This document shows, in pieces, positions 1-10,065 of a stretch of 64,000 nt of DNA. Source of the DNA: Sipunculus nudus (Eukaryota; Annelida; Sipuncula; Golfingiida; Sipunculidae); contig CM049317.1 in the NCBI GenBank assembly GCA_026874595.1, positions 66,444,618 through 66,508,617 of the forward strand, written 5' to 3'. Each line of letters opens with the position of its first letter. Position 1 is the first letter of the stretch. The notes beneath the pieces are model-generated. The model searched no databases and was not told the origin of the DNA. It was given only the letters and a program-made list of their open reading frames with translations. A program made the position numbers and the translations under genes.

Positions 1-2128
1 TTTGAAAATGTGAGGGAGGTAATCCACAGGAGTACTAGCTGATAGGAGCCCCCCTCCCCACCAAACCCCAGCCCACCACAAAACCCCTTCTTATAATAAG
101 GAACCCTCCAGACATCCTTCTCTTTATATGAAAATTAGGACAAAAGCCCCCTCGTAATATACACAATTTCTTTACCCTGCAATATATTATAGATTATTTA
201 CATTGGCTATATGAACGAAATTTGTGCTCCTTTTTCAAAATTTTATAATCTAAGTTTGATTAAAAAATGTAACTAAGCCTAATTTACAGACATTCAGTTA
301 TATGCTATCATTTGGGCTAATATTGATGTCTATTCAAATGAGGCAGTTGAAGTATACTATATACAGCATCCATTTTTTTCAATATGAAAGCGGAGAGAGG
401 CTTCACTTTCGATCGCTTTGCGATTGCAGACATCCCGTTTTCGCGTGGTTTTATCGTTACTTATAAAGTTATGGTGAAAATTTATTAGTTTTTGGCAGGC
501 AGCCGAGGCCCCTAGATTGTGAGACCCTGGGCTACAGTCCAATCAGCCAATACGTATCGACAGAGCACTAGTTTTTTTTCAATCCCCGTCAACCGTACCA
601 TATAAATGTATATGTACCATATATAGATAGCTTGACTTCATTGAACGACAATACTGTTTCGTTTGAGGAGAGCATATAGCTGAAAAAGTGTGCGGGTGTG
701 ATGGTGAGAGTATGTGTGTGTGTGTGTGGGGGGGGGGGGGGGTTGATGATGTGGGTGTGTGCGATGGTGTGATGGGGTGTATGTGCAGGGTTTTTTTTTT
801 TTTTTTTGGGGGGGGGGGGGGTGATGTTTGTTCGTGTGTGAGAGATTTCCGAACAAGGTTTTCATATCACAGTCTCACTGTAGGGCTAGCACACAAGTTC
901 GGTCGACCGGTAGGGATCGAAAAGATCACTGATGGCTCTGACAAAAAATCAATGTGATTATCGCTGGTTTTTACGAGAATGACTTGATTATCAACTTATC
1001 TTTCAAGAATCAGTTCGCTTTTTGAAGGCCCCACGCTCTTTACACAGTGCTTTATCTATAGGCCTCCAACCTATAACGTAAGCTCTGTTTGTTTTGACCT
1101 CGTATTCTGAATCGCTGCACCAGAGGGGAGCACTGTATTTTGGTTAAATCAGATGAAAATCTGTGCTGGAAGACACGACCTCTATGATTGGCGGAAATTG
1201 TCACATTATTAATAAAAAGCAAATATAAATGCTGTTGGCAAAATCTTTAAAGGGGTTGAAGAGGTCACTGTGTATGAATTAGATCACAGATTGATTTCAT
1301 AAATATTTGTGGTCCTCTTGACTGCGTGTAAACAATACCCGATATGCGACACACAACTGATGCGACAAGGAATCACATAATTATCAGGACGTGCAGCAAA
1401 ACGGTTTACCAGCCAAGCGAGGAATATACGGAGCCTATGTTGTTCATTTCGTTTTGAGTGACAGCTCATCGCCCCAGCAACCGTTTGAACAGGCCACAGG
1501 CTCAGAGATAATGGCCCGACACGTGTTTTGTGCACATAGGATGCCCGGCCGGTGAGCTATATTTGAAACGAAATGTAACAACATTCACACCTCGCTGGCA
1601 GGTTTCAGTTTTGCTGACAACGGATACATGGCTACGCTGACATGGTCGTAATGTCATAATCGAATCGGTCGATGATGCGAGAACGCAGAGGGAGCAATTA
1701 AAATTCGACTGTTCTTTACTAAGAGTAACCATAAAACTGTCATCAGGCGGCGCTTGAATCGCAACTCTGCGCGGTGCCATGATGCCTGTCGAGTGTTTGT
1801 TAACTTGCATTTGGTTGGCTGCTAGTCACATCATACGCATAATGTTTTTTTTTTTTTTCAGCAGATAGACCCACCACCTGGTGTCTAAGTGTAACATAAA
1901 CGGTCAAACCAGGCAGCGGGAAAATCAACAACTTCGCAAGAATTCCACTGCCTCGGGAGAGTATTAAGGCCTTGACAAGAATAGATATACATGTATCAAA
2001 ATTAAATACAATTTTCATCAAATTGCACAGCAAAAAAAAAAAAAACAGGCACAAATTAACAGACTGAATGTGAACCTACAAGGTTCTTAAAGTATCTCTA
2101 TTCATTTCCTTCTAACAGTTGTGTCTCA

Positions 2129-2165
<37 letters not shown>

Positions 2166-2570
2166 ACAAATCACTGCCCATCTATAAATTTCTTTTACAG
2201 TTTATAGTCCTTGAGATATGGGAAAGGAATTTTTTTTGTTAAAAGCGGCCCTGATTCACATATAACAAATATTGTTCAAAGTCCTTATGTGAATACCTAA
2301 TCAAAAATCTATCAGGGAACCCATATTATAACAAATCAACCATAAACCTGGTACTTAGCTGGTTGGTGGTGGGGAAATGAGGCAGGACCATACAAACTAG
2401 TATTCCGTCTCCGCAAACCTTATATTATCCATGTTAAAAATTCATTATTTTAAAATATGCTTACATTTTTGCAAACGCCACCACTTAAAGTCTCTGACCT
2501 GTTTACCCAAATTTTTCACTTGGCTCTCAGCCTGGTCTATATTGTTTATTTCTTCGTCTTTGATTAACAG
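1..2570. other. 5' flank or upstream intron of the lectin receptor; no gene recognised
   Basis: AT-rich non-coding sequence without a convincing exon. The missing 5' exons of the downstream lectin-like receptor (signal peptide and first strand of CTLD1) should lie here or upstream of the window, but I could not find an exon with a phase-1 donor. Around 1560-1790 the sequence is richer in CpG and has a minus-strand ATG (about 1778) in a good start context that opens a ~90-codon frame resembling nothing I know. A run of 33 A's lies at 2130-2162. Confidence 0.5.
712..840. repeat. Low-complexity TG / poly-G / poly-T / poly-G block
   Basis: A (TG)n stretch is followed by a G run, more TG-rich sequence, a long T run and another long G run. 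The open frames on both strands here are low-complexity artefacts. Long G runs are a likely site of assembly error and of unusual DNA structure. Confidence 0.9.
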
Positions 2571-2774
2571 ACACAGCCTGCGATCCTCAACGGTTCAATG
2601 AAGCGACTGAACAGTGCGAACTCAGGGGTCTACGACTCCCGTGGGCCAACACGGAGGCTGGTCTGCGGACACTTGCAAATCTCATGCTGACACATAACCT
2701 GACCACCTCCTGGGTTCCGGTAAGAAGAAAATCCGTTTACGGATGGCGATGGATCGACGGGACAAACTTCACAG
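2571..2774 (+). CDS. C-type lectin-like receptor, exon A: N-terminal part of CTLD1
   Basis: The exon lies between a 3' splice site (TTGATTAACAG ending at 2570) and a donor (GTTAAG from 2775). It is 204 bp, phase 1 at both ends, and adds 68 codons with no stop. The translation has the CTLD pattern around helix 1 (FNEATEQCELRG, fitting W/F-x-x-A-x-x-x-C-x-x-x-G) and later SWVPV, then YGWRWIDGTNFT, which matches the strand and turn before the long loop. N-glycosylation sequons NLT and NFT are visible. The opening part of the domain (first strand, N-terminal Cys pair) is absent and must come from an earlier exon. No EPN or QPD calcium-sugar motif is seen. It joins in frame to 8217-8324. The domain family is a strong call; the ligand is unknown. 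Confidence 0.85.
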
Positions 2775-3002
2775 GTTAAGTGTTACCTTTAATCAATTTA
2801 TACAAGTTCAAATGATGTATAACTGAAGCGCACCTGGTAGATGAAGGTTTTGAGGGGAGACGACTTACAGGAGTTAATTGTTAAATTTATTTCCAAATTA
2901 ATATTTGAATCAAGAATATTTTTAGGGGCATTCGTATGCCGCCCGGAGTGCATAGCCATCAATGAAAAATATCTCTTCTGTTTCTGTTCGTGTTTTGCCT
3001 TA

Positions 3003-3212
3003 CGCCTAGCGTACCCGTTACGAAATTCGCATACGATACGTTTCATTATATCCTATCGCAACGTCGTAACGTTAATATCTGAGATCCGTAACGTATTTCT
3101 CGTACACACTACGAATTTTGTGCTAACAGGAATGGGATAACTACATGTAGATAAAATACTAATCAAGAACATAGCTGGCCATGAAACAACCGTTTCTATA
3201 TATGGTAGAAAA
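3003..3212 (+). mobile_element. TIR element copy 0, left part (split by gypsy insertion)
   Basis: The sequence starts after TTA (3000-3002) with CGCCTAGCGTACCCGTTACG. It matches the left end of the two complete copies at 6691 and 7194 through their inner segment (CCTATCGCAACGTCGTA, then ATAGCTGGCCATGAAAC). Similarity stops near 3212, where gag-like sequence begins; the matching right end resumes at about 6627. The 3-bp TTA/TAA flanks and lack of coding sequence suggest a PIF-Harbinger-type MITE. The superfamily is inferred. Confidence 0.75.
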
Positions 3213-3780
3213 TGGACTATCCGCACCGCGAACAGAAAATAGAATTAAAAAAATACAGGTTACATGTATTCAATACTCGGCATGCTTTCAATACTCGTAA
3301 CCAGAGGTCCGGAGAGTCATTTAATGCGTACATCAGTGATCTGAGGATCAAAGCTGCCACGTGTGAGTACGGTAGTTTACATGATGAACTAATTCGTGAT
3401 CGCATTGTTACAGAAATCATTAGTGATGGTGTACGTAAACAGCTATTAAAAGAGAAAGATCTGACACTTGAAAGATCTGTTCAAATATGCCGTATACATG
3501 AACTGTCAGAACAGCAGACAACACCGTTCTCAGGTGTAAATGCACTTCACACGAGACCAAGAAGGAAACCTGTTGTTAATACTCCTAATATTCATGAATC
3601 CTAATTTAAGAGACCTACAGCTTCATCACAACATTGTGACAAGTGTGGCTACACACATGATAAAGGCAAATGTCCAGCATTTGGAAAGAAATGCCTCCGA
3701 TGTTACAGATGGAATCACTTCAAGAAAATGTGTAATTCAAAACGTAAAGTGCCAGTACAAACACTAGAAGATTATAGTGA
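3212..3780 (+). pseudogene. Gypsy gag remnant with two CCHC zinc knuckles
   Basis: An open frame from 3212 to 3604 reads as a capsid-type gag segment (FNTRNQRSGESFNAYISDLR, later LLKEKDLTLERSVQICR). After a frame change a nucleocapsid segment follows at about 3634-3735 with two knuckles, CDKCGYTH.. (C-x2-C-x3-H-x4-C) and CLRCYRWNH.. (C-x2-C-x4-H-x4-C). In related elements this protein packages the RNA. Here the frame is broken between the two parts and the 5' start is lost. Confidence 0.85.
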
Positions 3781-4015
3781 TGATGATCAGAATGATTACC
3801 AACCATTTATGATTGATTCAGTTGACACAAAATTCCAGAAAAATAAGTCTGAGATGATAGTCTCCCTGAATATTAATGACAAGCTAGTCAACTTCAAACT
3901 AGACACTGGTGTTAAGTGTAACATTATGAGCAAAGATGTATTTGATCTTGTGTGTACCAATGAGACATTATCAGCAAAGATTTATCTGATCTTGTGTGTA
4001 CCAATGAGACTGTAG
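3728..4015 (+). pseudogene. Gypsy aspartic protease remnant
   Basis: The frame continues from the second zinc knuckle through an acidic linker (EDYSDDDQNDYQ) into a retropepsin-like segment: VNFKLDTGVKCNIMS, with the catalytic D-T-G triplet at about 3902-3910. A short duplication of the VCTNETL-coding stretch occurs near 3945-4012, after which the frame is lost. The family is clear from the DTG motif and position; it is not functional. Confidence 0.8.
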
Positions 4016-4166
4016 ATACATGTCACAATGTAGACTTAGTTGCATGTGGTGGTAGTACAGTGAGTTCACTGGGTGCAGTGACATTCAAATGTGCTATATC
4101 TGATAGTGATAGTTATCATGACATGTACACCCACTGTTAGGGTTGAAAGACTGAATCAGGTGTAAC

Positions 4167-4935
4167 TTGATCAGTGTCAGCAAAGATGTTCATGAACTGA
4201 AACTCCAGTTAAATGCCATGGATCATCTCTCAGCAGATTACAGTGAACTGTTTGATGACAAATTTGGCAAGTTGCAAGTTGAGTATAAAATCAAACTAGA
4301 TGAATCCATTACACCCGTTATGCATCCACCCAGGAAAGTCCCTGTAGCCATGGCCAGTAAGGTTAAAGCAGAACTATAGCGCATGGTAGATATGGAAGTG
4401 ATAGCTCCAGTAACTGAACCGACTGACTTGGTCAACTCAATTGTTGCTACACACAAGAAAGGAAAAGATGAGATTCGCATATATTTAGACCAACGTAGCT
4501 TAAATAAAGCTGTGAAAAGACCACATCATCCAATGCGGACTATTGAAGAAGTGCTGACAAGAATGGCACCGGCTAAGTATATAACTGTACTTGATGTTAA
4601 ATCTGCATTTTGGCAAATTCCATTTGAACAGCAGTCTTCTGACTACACAAAGTACAGTACTCAATTTGGGAGATATCATTATCTCTGGATGCCCTTTCGG
4701 GATCTCGTCAGGACATGGCGTCTGTCAGAAAACAATGGAACATCTGTTCTCTGGATATCCGTGTGAGATCATCATAGATGACATACTTTTGTGGGGAGAA
4801 TCAGTGCAGCAGCACGATGACAGACTGAAAACAATCCAGGAACGTGCTATGGATTTAAACCTCAAAATGAATGCTCAGAAATGCAAATGCAAAACAAACG
4901 AGGTAGCCTATATTGGTCATGTACAACACAAGTGA
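4167..4935 (+). pseudogene. Gypsy reverse transcriptase remnant
   Basis: Pieces in at least three frames cover the reverse transcriptase: the region before the fingers (MHPPRKVPVA), the fingers and palm (ITVLDVKSAFWQIPFEQQ, with the first palm Asp), and a segment with the catalytic IDDIL in place of the usual YLDDIL/YVDDIL, followed by the connection (VAYIGHV). A stop splits the first piece at 4377-4379 and a frameshift falls near 4690-4770. Confidence 0.88.
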
Positions 4936-5368
4936 TGGCCTTAAGCCAGATCCGAATAAAATCAAGGCTATACAAGACATGCCTACCCCCACTCCTACCT
5001 GCACTTCAGAAATTTTTAGGTATGGTGACATACCTAGCAAAGACTGTGAACGGGTATGGATGCATCCACAGCAAGACGCATTCCAGAAGATCAAACAGTT
5101 GATCTCGAGTTCACCAGTACTCCGATATTACGACATAAGCCTACATGTTGTGTTGACAGGGGATGATTCACAGTCAGGTTTTGGAGCAGCCTGTTTACAG
5201 GAAGGGCAGCCGATAGCTTATGCTTCGAGAGCTCTGACGCCTGCAGAAGTTAATTACGCGCAGATAGAAAAAGAGCTTCTTGCAATTTTGTTCGCCTGCA
5301 CTAGATATCATGATTATGTGTATGGCTGGAGAGTGATAGTGGAAACCGACCATAAGCCATTAGTCTGA
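4913..5368 (+). pseudogene. Gypsy RNase H remnant
   Basis: The frame 4913-5368 contains SGFGAACLQ, PIAYASRALTPAE, NYAQIEKELLAILFA and ETDHKPLV, the standard RNase H order for Ty3/gypsy polyproteins, with the Glu and the late Asp visible. It ends at a stop immediately after the TDHKPL motif, where the tether to integrase should continue. Confidence 0.87.
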
Positions 5369-5639
5369 ATAATGAACAAACCTATGTATTTGGTTCCAAC
5401 TAAACAACAGAACATGTTATTGAAGCTTCAGAGATAGGACATTGTACTAGTGTACAAGAAAGGCTCAGAACTATATTTAACAGACACACTCTAACGCGCA
5501 TGCACTCAGAGCACAGCTATATCTGATGAGACAGATTTTGAGGTGTTAACCGTGAACCATTTGTCCGCTCATCAAACTGAACGAGTGAAAGAAGCCACAT
5601 CGCATGACAATATGTTTCAGAGATTAGCACAGATTATAC

Positions 5640-6239
5640 GTGATGGTTAGTCTTCTAGCATCAGAGACATACCAGACCTACGTCCATTCTATAATATCAG
5701 AGATGAACTCTTTGTGGACAAAGTTATCTTGTACAAAGGACAGAGACCAGTTATACCAAAGATCCTGCAAACCGAGTATGTCCAGAAATTCCGTGCCGGG
5801 CATCCAGGTATAGAGTCCTGCCTGAAGTCTTAATATGCCATGGTCCACAGTAGCATCTGATCTGATGGAATGGCACAATACCTAATATCTTGTACTAGTT
5901 GTGATCACAAAACTAAAGAGTCACTACGCTAGGCAGGAATCGCCTCAAGAACTAATCACAGACAACGGTCGTCAGTTAACAAGTCAGGAGTTTAAAGACT
6001 TTACCCACCAATTGAACTTTAAACACGTCATCAGCCCAACACACCCACAGTCAAACGGGCTGACTGAACGAGCTGTTCAGGGTGCAAAGAGCTTGCTTGA
6101 GAAATGCTGCCGCGATGGATCCGATCCATATTTAGCACTCCTAAATGCACGCAATACACTACGAAAACCCTACCGTCGCTTGTACCCAACTAGGTTGATA
6201 AGTGATTTGCCGATTAGGTACAGTAGTTCGCCAGCATGA
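5640..6239 (+). pseudogene. Gypsy integrase remnant
   Basis: An H2C2-like fragment (HPGIESC, near 5800) precedes a core fragment at 5901-6239: QELITDNGRQ, TSQEF, then SPTHPQSNGLTERAVQ. The second catalytic Asp (in TDNG) and the Glu (in LTERAVQ) are present. The first catalytic Asp segment is missing, so part of the core has been deleted. The chromodomain and C-terminal tail cannot be followed. Confidence 0.85.
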
Positions 6240-6466
6240 GTCACCACGTTCTTATATAGTTGAGACACACAATTTTCAATACAGGAGAAATTGGCAGTCT
6301 CCGAGAAACGACCAACATTCATGATGTCAACTACCGACCTAGATGATGTGCCAGCGCCCGAGCCTGCAGTCCCATTAACACAACCGACTGTACAAGTCTG
6401 TACAAGCTAAAGTAAAATTTAAGGGCAGTTTATTTACCAGTTAATGTAATTGGCCAGAACTTATTT

Positions 6467-6626
6467 AAAGGGGAGAATGTAGAATGTGCATAAACTCCGC
6501 CCGAATTTGTGTTTTGATGTGTTTGTATTTCATCCTAAGCATAAGATGCCATCTTTTATTGTCGTTTGTAGCGCCATATGAAAAAGCCGTGTTAGAGGCT
6601 GTCTGTGTGCAGATATGTCATTTGGA
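6467..6626 (+). other. Polypurine tract and partial 3' LTR of the gypsy element
   Basis: The tract AAAGGGGAGAA is followed directly by TGTAGAATGTGC, as expected at a 3' LTR start. The LTR-like part runs to about 6620-6626 and is too short to be complete. No second copy occurs at the 5' side, so insertion age cannot be read from LTR divergence. The right boundary is set only by where the flanking TIR element resumes. Confidence 0.65.
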
Positions 6627-6690
6627 CGTGTCGTAGCTTGCTTCGTTTCATATCGTATCCAAATTTCGTAACGTGTATGCTGGGCTTTAA
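6627..6690 (+). mobile_element. TIR element copy 0, right part
   Basis: GTGTCGTAGCTTGCTTCG and the terminal ATCGTATCCAAATTTCG..GGGCTTTA match the right ends of the copies ending at 7190 and 7706. Together with 3003-3212 it forms one element interrupted by the gypsy retrotransposon. Confidence 0.75.
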
Positions 6691-7190
6691 AGCCTAGCGT
6701 ACACGTTACGAAATTCGGATACGATACGATTTTGTAATTTCCTATCGCAATGTCGTATCCTAAATACCTAAGATCCGTGTCGTATTTCTACGTACATTAT
6801 ACGAATGTTGTGCAAAAGGGGACGGGATAATTACTTCAAATACTGATCAGCAACATAGCTGCCAATGAAACTATAGGCCTACATCGCAGAAAATTTGCTT
6901 TACGCGCTTCGTATCCTAATTATTAGGTGGCGATGAAGAGAATCTACCGGACGGATGAGGAGGAGAGTATTGTTATGGCTTTCACTCATGCGGCGGAATA
7001 ACGATTGCCATTTACGATATGAAAATTTTAACATGCTCGAAAAAAGTACGATACGAAGCCAAAATTGTAGGACGTCGTATCGAATCTCAACATACACGTT
7101 GCGATAATAATCCAAGAAGCCAGGATTTCGTGTCGTACCCTGCTTCCTGTCCCATCGTATCCAAATTTCGTAACGTGTATGCTTGGCTTT
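6691..7190 (+). mobile_element. MITE-like TIR element copy A (~500 bp)
   Basis: The left end AAGCCTAGCGTACACGTTAC is the imperfect reverse complement of the right end GTAACGTGTATGCTTGGCTT; the inverted repeats extend for about 40 bp with an internal GGATACGAT. No transposase is encoded. It abuts copies 0 and B directly, sharing a TTA/TAA at each junction, which suggests successive insertion next to an existing end. PIF-Harbinger-like by TIR/TSD form only. Confidence 0.8.
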
Positions 7191-7709
7191 AAAGCCTAGC
7201 TTACACACTACGAAATTTGGATACGACACCATTTTTTATTTTTCCTATTGCAAAGTCGTATCGTAAATACCCAAGATCCGTGTCGTATTTCTACGTATTA
7301 TACGAATGTCGTGCAAAAAGGGACGGGATAATTACTTCAAATACTGATGCAATAACATGGCTGCCAATGAAACATCTGGTTCAAAACAACGCAGAATATT
7401 GGCTTTCTGCACTTCGTAGCGTAATTGTTAGGTGGCGATGAAGAGGGTCTACCGGACGGAAGAGGAGGAGATTATTGGTATGGCTTTTACTCATACAGCG
7501 GAATTAAGATTGCCAGTTACAATACGAAAATTTTGAACAAATCGTATTTTTCGAAAAAAATACGATACGATACGAAGCCAAGATCGTAGGACGTCGTCTC
7601 GGATCTCAACATACACGTTGCGATAAGAAGCCAAGAAGCCAGGAATTCGTGCCGTATCCTGCAATCTATCCCATCGTATCCAAATTTCGTATCGTGTTTG
7701 CTGGGCTTA
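7191..7709 (+). mobile_element. MITE-like TIR element copy B (~515 bp)
   Basis: A second complete copy of the 6691-7190 element, with the same inner blocks (for example TACCGGACGGA, then ACGTCGT..ATCTCAACATACACG). It ends GCTGGGCTTAA. Base differences and small indels from copy A show that the two are not a very recent duplication. Confidence 0.8.
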
Positions 7710-8216
7710 AGGTCTTCAATACGGCCGATTTTCCAAACTGAACTTTGGTCAGAATAATACTCACATTTTATAAATTTGCGCCTGATATTTAATTTTTCAC
7801 CTTGACCTTATTATCGGGAGGGGCCGTCCAGTTATCTCCGGACTATGGCAGATCTATATAGTCAGCGATTTGTATTGAAGAGATTATCTTATAAACAGCA
7901 TTTTAATCATTATTCTGACCATCATGGAAAATAAAGTTTCTTCTTATTTTTATTATTTTGAATTAGTCGGAAGAAATATTCGACAAAAAATCAAATGACT
8001 GATGACTGTAAATTAAAAATTATATTATTATTATGTAAAGATAAAACTGCCAGAGTGAAAATGAACTTACGATACAGTAAAGTCTAAGGACATGGCCCCC
8101 AATTTTTGTCACGGCGGCAAGTATAGCCCGTAAGTATTGTATACAAGTTAGGTAACATTTATTTATTACATCCGTGTATTTTATTCCGTCGCGTTAATCC
8201 GAGTATTTTTTTTCAG
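7710..8216. other. End of receptor intron 1; nothing recognised
   Basis: AT-rich intron sequence leading to a strong polypyrimidine tract and CAG at 8204-8216. No repeat or gene is recognised here. Confidence 0.6.
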
Positions 8217-8324
8217 AATCAGAGCAAATTATGAGGAACATTGAGACCTGTGCAACCATAAGGAATGACAATATATATGCAGTCAACTGCTTTGTTAATG
8301 CTCCGGCCCTTTGTCAATTAGAAG
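8217..8324 (+). CDS. C-type lectin-like receptor, exon B: C-terminal part of CTLD1
   Basis: The exon follows a long T tract ending in CAG (8214-8216) and stops before GTAATA (8325). It is 108 bp, phase 1 at both ends, 36 codons. After joining to exon A it reads ESEQIMRNIETCATIR.., then YAVNCFVNAPALCQLE, carrying the last two conserved CTLD cysteines (VNC and LCQ). The usual WND calcium ligand before the third cysteine is replaced by NIYAVN, so classical Ca2+-dependent sugar binding is unlikely. It is separated from exon A by a 5.4 kb transposon-filled intron and from exon C by only 259 bp. Confidence 0.87.
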
Positions 8325-8333
8325 GTAATATAA

Positions 8334-8335
<2 letters not shown>

Positions 8336-8398
<63 letters not shown>
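8336..8398. repeat. (GA)n microsatellite
   Basis: About 30 GA units with one AAAG interruption, just inside intron 2 of the receptor. It would be polymorphic in a population. Confidence 0.97.
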
Positions 8399-8583
8399 TT
8401 TAAAAGATGTTGAACCGTATAAGTACTTTATCAGCACTGTGTTGTTTAGTGATCTAGCTTTACAGTACACTTTGTTCATAAAAAAAATACATAAAATTTA
8501 AGCATTTATTTATATTGGGATTACCTTAACAGACACAGTTTGAACGAGTACAGTTTTCATTTTAGTTATATTTTAAACTTTAG

Positions 8584-8826
8584 ATTGCAAACCATGTCAG
8601 TACAAACACAAGAGATGTTTTCGTCAAAAAATTGGAAACATTACAGTATGTTTAAGATTAACATTGGCTCGCTCAAACTGGTTCGGTGCCGAGCTGCTCT
8701 GTAGGAGTATCGGAGGAGTTCTTGTTTCTGGATTCAAACCTAAGATGCAGTTTCAAAATGGAGATTTGTTGGAATATTGGATCGGTTTGTACACCAACGG
8801 ATGGTTTATATCTTCTGCCGCCAAAG
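8584..8826 (+). CDS. C-type lectin-like receptor, exon C: N-terminal part of CTLD2
   Basis: The exon is bounded by ..TTTTAAACTTTAG (ends 8583) and donor GTATGT (8827). It is 243 bp, phase 1-1, 81 codons. It starts DCKPCQYKHKRCF, the N-terminal cysteine region of a long-form CTLD, then LARSNWFGAELLCRSIGGVL (helix 1 with W, A, C and GG), and ends YWIGLYTNGWFISS, the core WIGL-type strand. One sequon (NIT) is present. Unlike CTLD1, the whole front half lies in one exon. An internal GTATGT at 8647 could look like a donor, but reading through it keeps the domain intact. Confidence 0.88.
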
Positions 8827-9468
8827 GTATGTTGTTGGGGAAAAATAACTAAAGTCTTTGCATATTAAACGTTAATATGGCTGCAAGTTTAATTATTTTG
8901 GTGTCGCGCGTATAAGTATCCGTGGCGCCATCTATGTTTTCGCCGCTGTATATGTTTTGGTTATATGACATTTTTGTTGTTTATGTATATGCATGTCCGT
9001 TTGAATCCTTGAATATGAATCCCATTGTTGTCATATAATTAATTAGTCCAGAATCGGGCGCTTAAGGTCCTCACATCCCCAGCCCCAACCCTTCTCCAAA
9101 TGCACAGCCCGGTCATCTTTTTTAAATGCGTCATGGTTTATACCACATCCATCAATGACGTACATATATCACAATCCTTTGAATCTTTATACCCCAAATG
9201 TTTATTAAATATAATAAGATGTCAAGATAACCCTCAGAGTTACATCATATACGAGTATGTATTATATAAATAGTAATTATTACTATCATTAGTTGAGATA
9301 TATGTTATAGGCATGTATTTTAGTAGTCCAGATGTGGGAGCTGACGGGCCTCAGCCCCTGGACGACGCATATAAAAAAACGATGACGCATGTGTTGTAAT
9401 GTTGTAATCAGATAGATTCGCTGAGTAATGCTTTCACTTTATACTCGTGTCCGGTGTCTCTCCCTCAG

Positions 9469-9615
9469 AAGCCTTATTAAGATCAGACCTCTGGGATCCG
9501 ACATTGAGCTCCGACACGGATCTGGAATGTGCTTCATTGTCGTCACTGACTAGCAAGCTAAGTCCAGCCGACTGCCAGCAAAACAACACATTCATCTGTG
9601 TAAATTCTCCACCAG
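9469..9615 (+). CDS. C-type lectin-like receptor, exon D: C-terminal part of CTLD2
   Basis: Acceptor TCTCTCCCTCAG ends at 9468; donor GTTTGT (weak but usable) starts at 9616. The exon is 147 bp, phase 1-1, 49 codons. It supplies the long-loop region and last strands of CTLD2: DTDLECASLSSL, then SPADCQQNNTFICV with the two closing cysteines and a sequon (NNT). No EPN, QPD or WND motif occurs, so a sugar-binding site of the classical type is not expected. The domain ends at VNSPP and the stalk follows. The CTLD2 split falls at the same point of the fold as the CTLD1 split. Confidence 0.87.
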
Positions 9616-9939
9616 GTTTGTTGTCTGATGAGCCGTTAATGTTATTGACCATTTATACATTGCTTATTAATAATATCATTGTCTCTTCCGTAAATATTTG
9701 CGTTATAATTTTATTTACATTATCTAGAATTCATTTTCTCGTATCTGTTTATACACTGATCTTATAATTCTCTACTTATCTTGTCTCATGTCTGTTTTTT
9801 ATAACTTCTCTTATCTTTTTATCACTTGCCTTTTGTTATCTAGACTAAGAATAAACGACTCTACAGGGTTATTTTTTTGCTGGCGTTCCTTGTGTTTTAC
9901 AAGGAACAGTTGAATAATTTTGGGGGATTTTCCGGATCA

Positions 9940-10010
9940 ACATCTAGATTAAGTAATTATTTAAGTAAAATGCTGCATTTCTGACAGTGAAATATGGGGA
10001 TAATTAACTG
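9940..10010. repeat. Left part of an interspersed repeat, interrupted by a LINE tail
   Basis: GCATTTCTGACAGTG..GGGGATAA matches 54255-54300 (GCATTTCTGGCAATG..GGGGATAAC). The part expected next (GAGCTGC..GCGCTCTCTGAGTGC) appears at 10640-10690, after the LINE fragment. Confidence 0.5.
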
Positions 10011-10065
10011 CCTTGTTAAGTTTGTTCCAATGTGCTCAGAGTCAGTATGCTATATTGTTCAGTGA

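Larger units (their letters stand above)
3208..6626 (+). mobile_element. Degenerate Ty3/gypsy LTR retrotransposon, 5' LTR missing
   Basis: Gag, protease, reverse transcriptase, RNase H and integrase remnants follow in the Ty3/gypsy order on the plus strand. They are spread over several frames with many stops and frameshifts, so the element is dead. No 5' LTR or primer binding site precedes gag. At the 3' end a purine tract (AAAGGGGAGAA, 6467-6477) is followed by TGTAGAATG, a typical LTR start; only about 145 bp of LTR-like sequence remains before the host element resumes. It sits in intron 1 of the lectin receptor, same orientation, inside an older TIR element. Confidence 0.9.

Noticed and set aside
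638-957. Open frames over the TG/G/T block on both strands
   Set aside because: Low-complexity translation (Pro, His-Thr, Gly runs) only.
1502-1778. Minus-strand gene start (MAPRRVAIQAPPDD..)
   Set aside because: Good start context and CpG-richer DNA, but no family similarity, no clear donor and only one frame of modest length; kept as a note only.
3208-6626. Intact retroelement or a retrovirus with an envelope
   Set aside because: Every domain is interrupted, the 5' LTR is missing and no frame follows integrase that could be an envelope.
8647-8652. GTATGT as a donor ending a short exon
   Set aside because: Reading through keeps the CTLD2 helix and WIGL motifs in one frame to the better placed donor at 8827.
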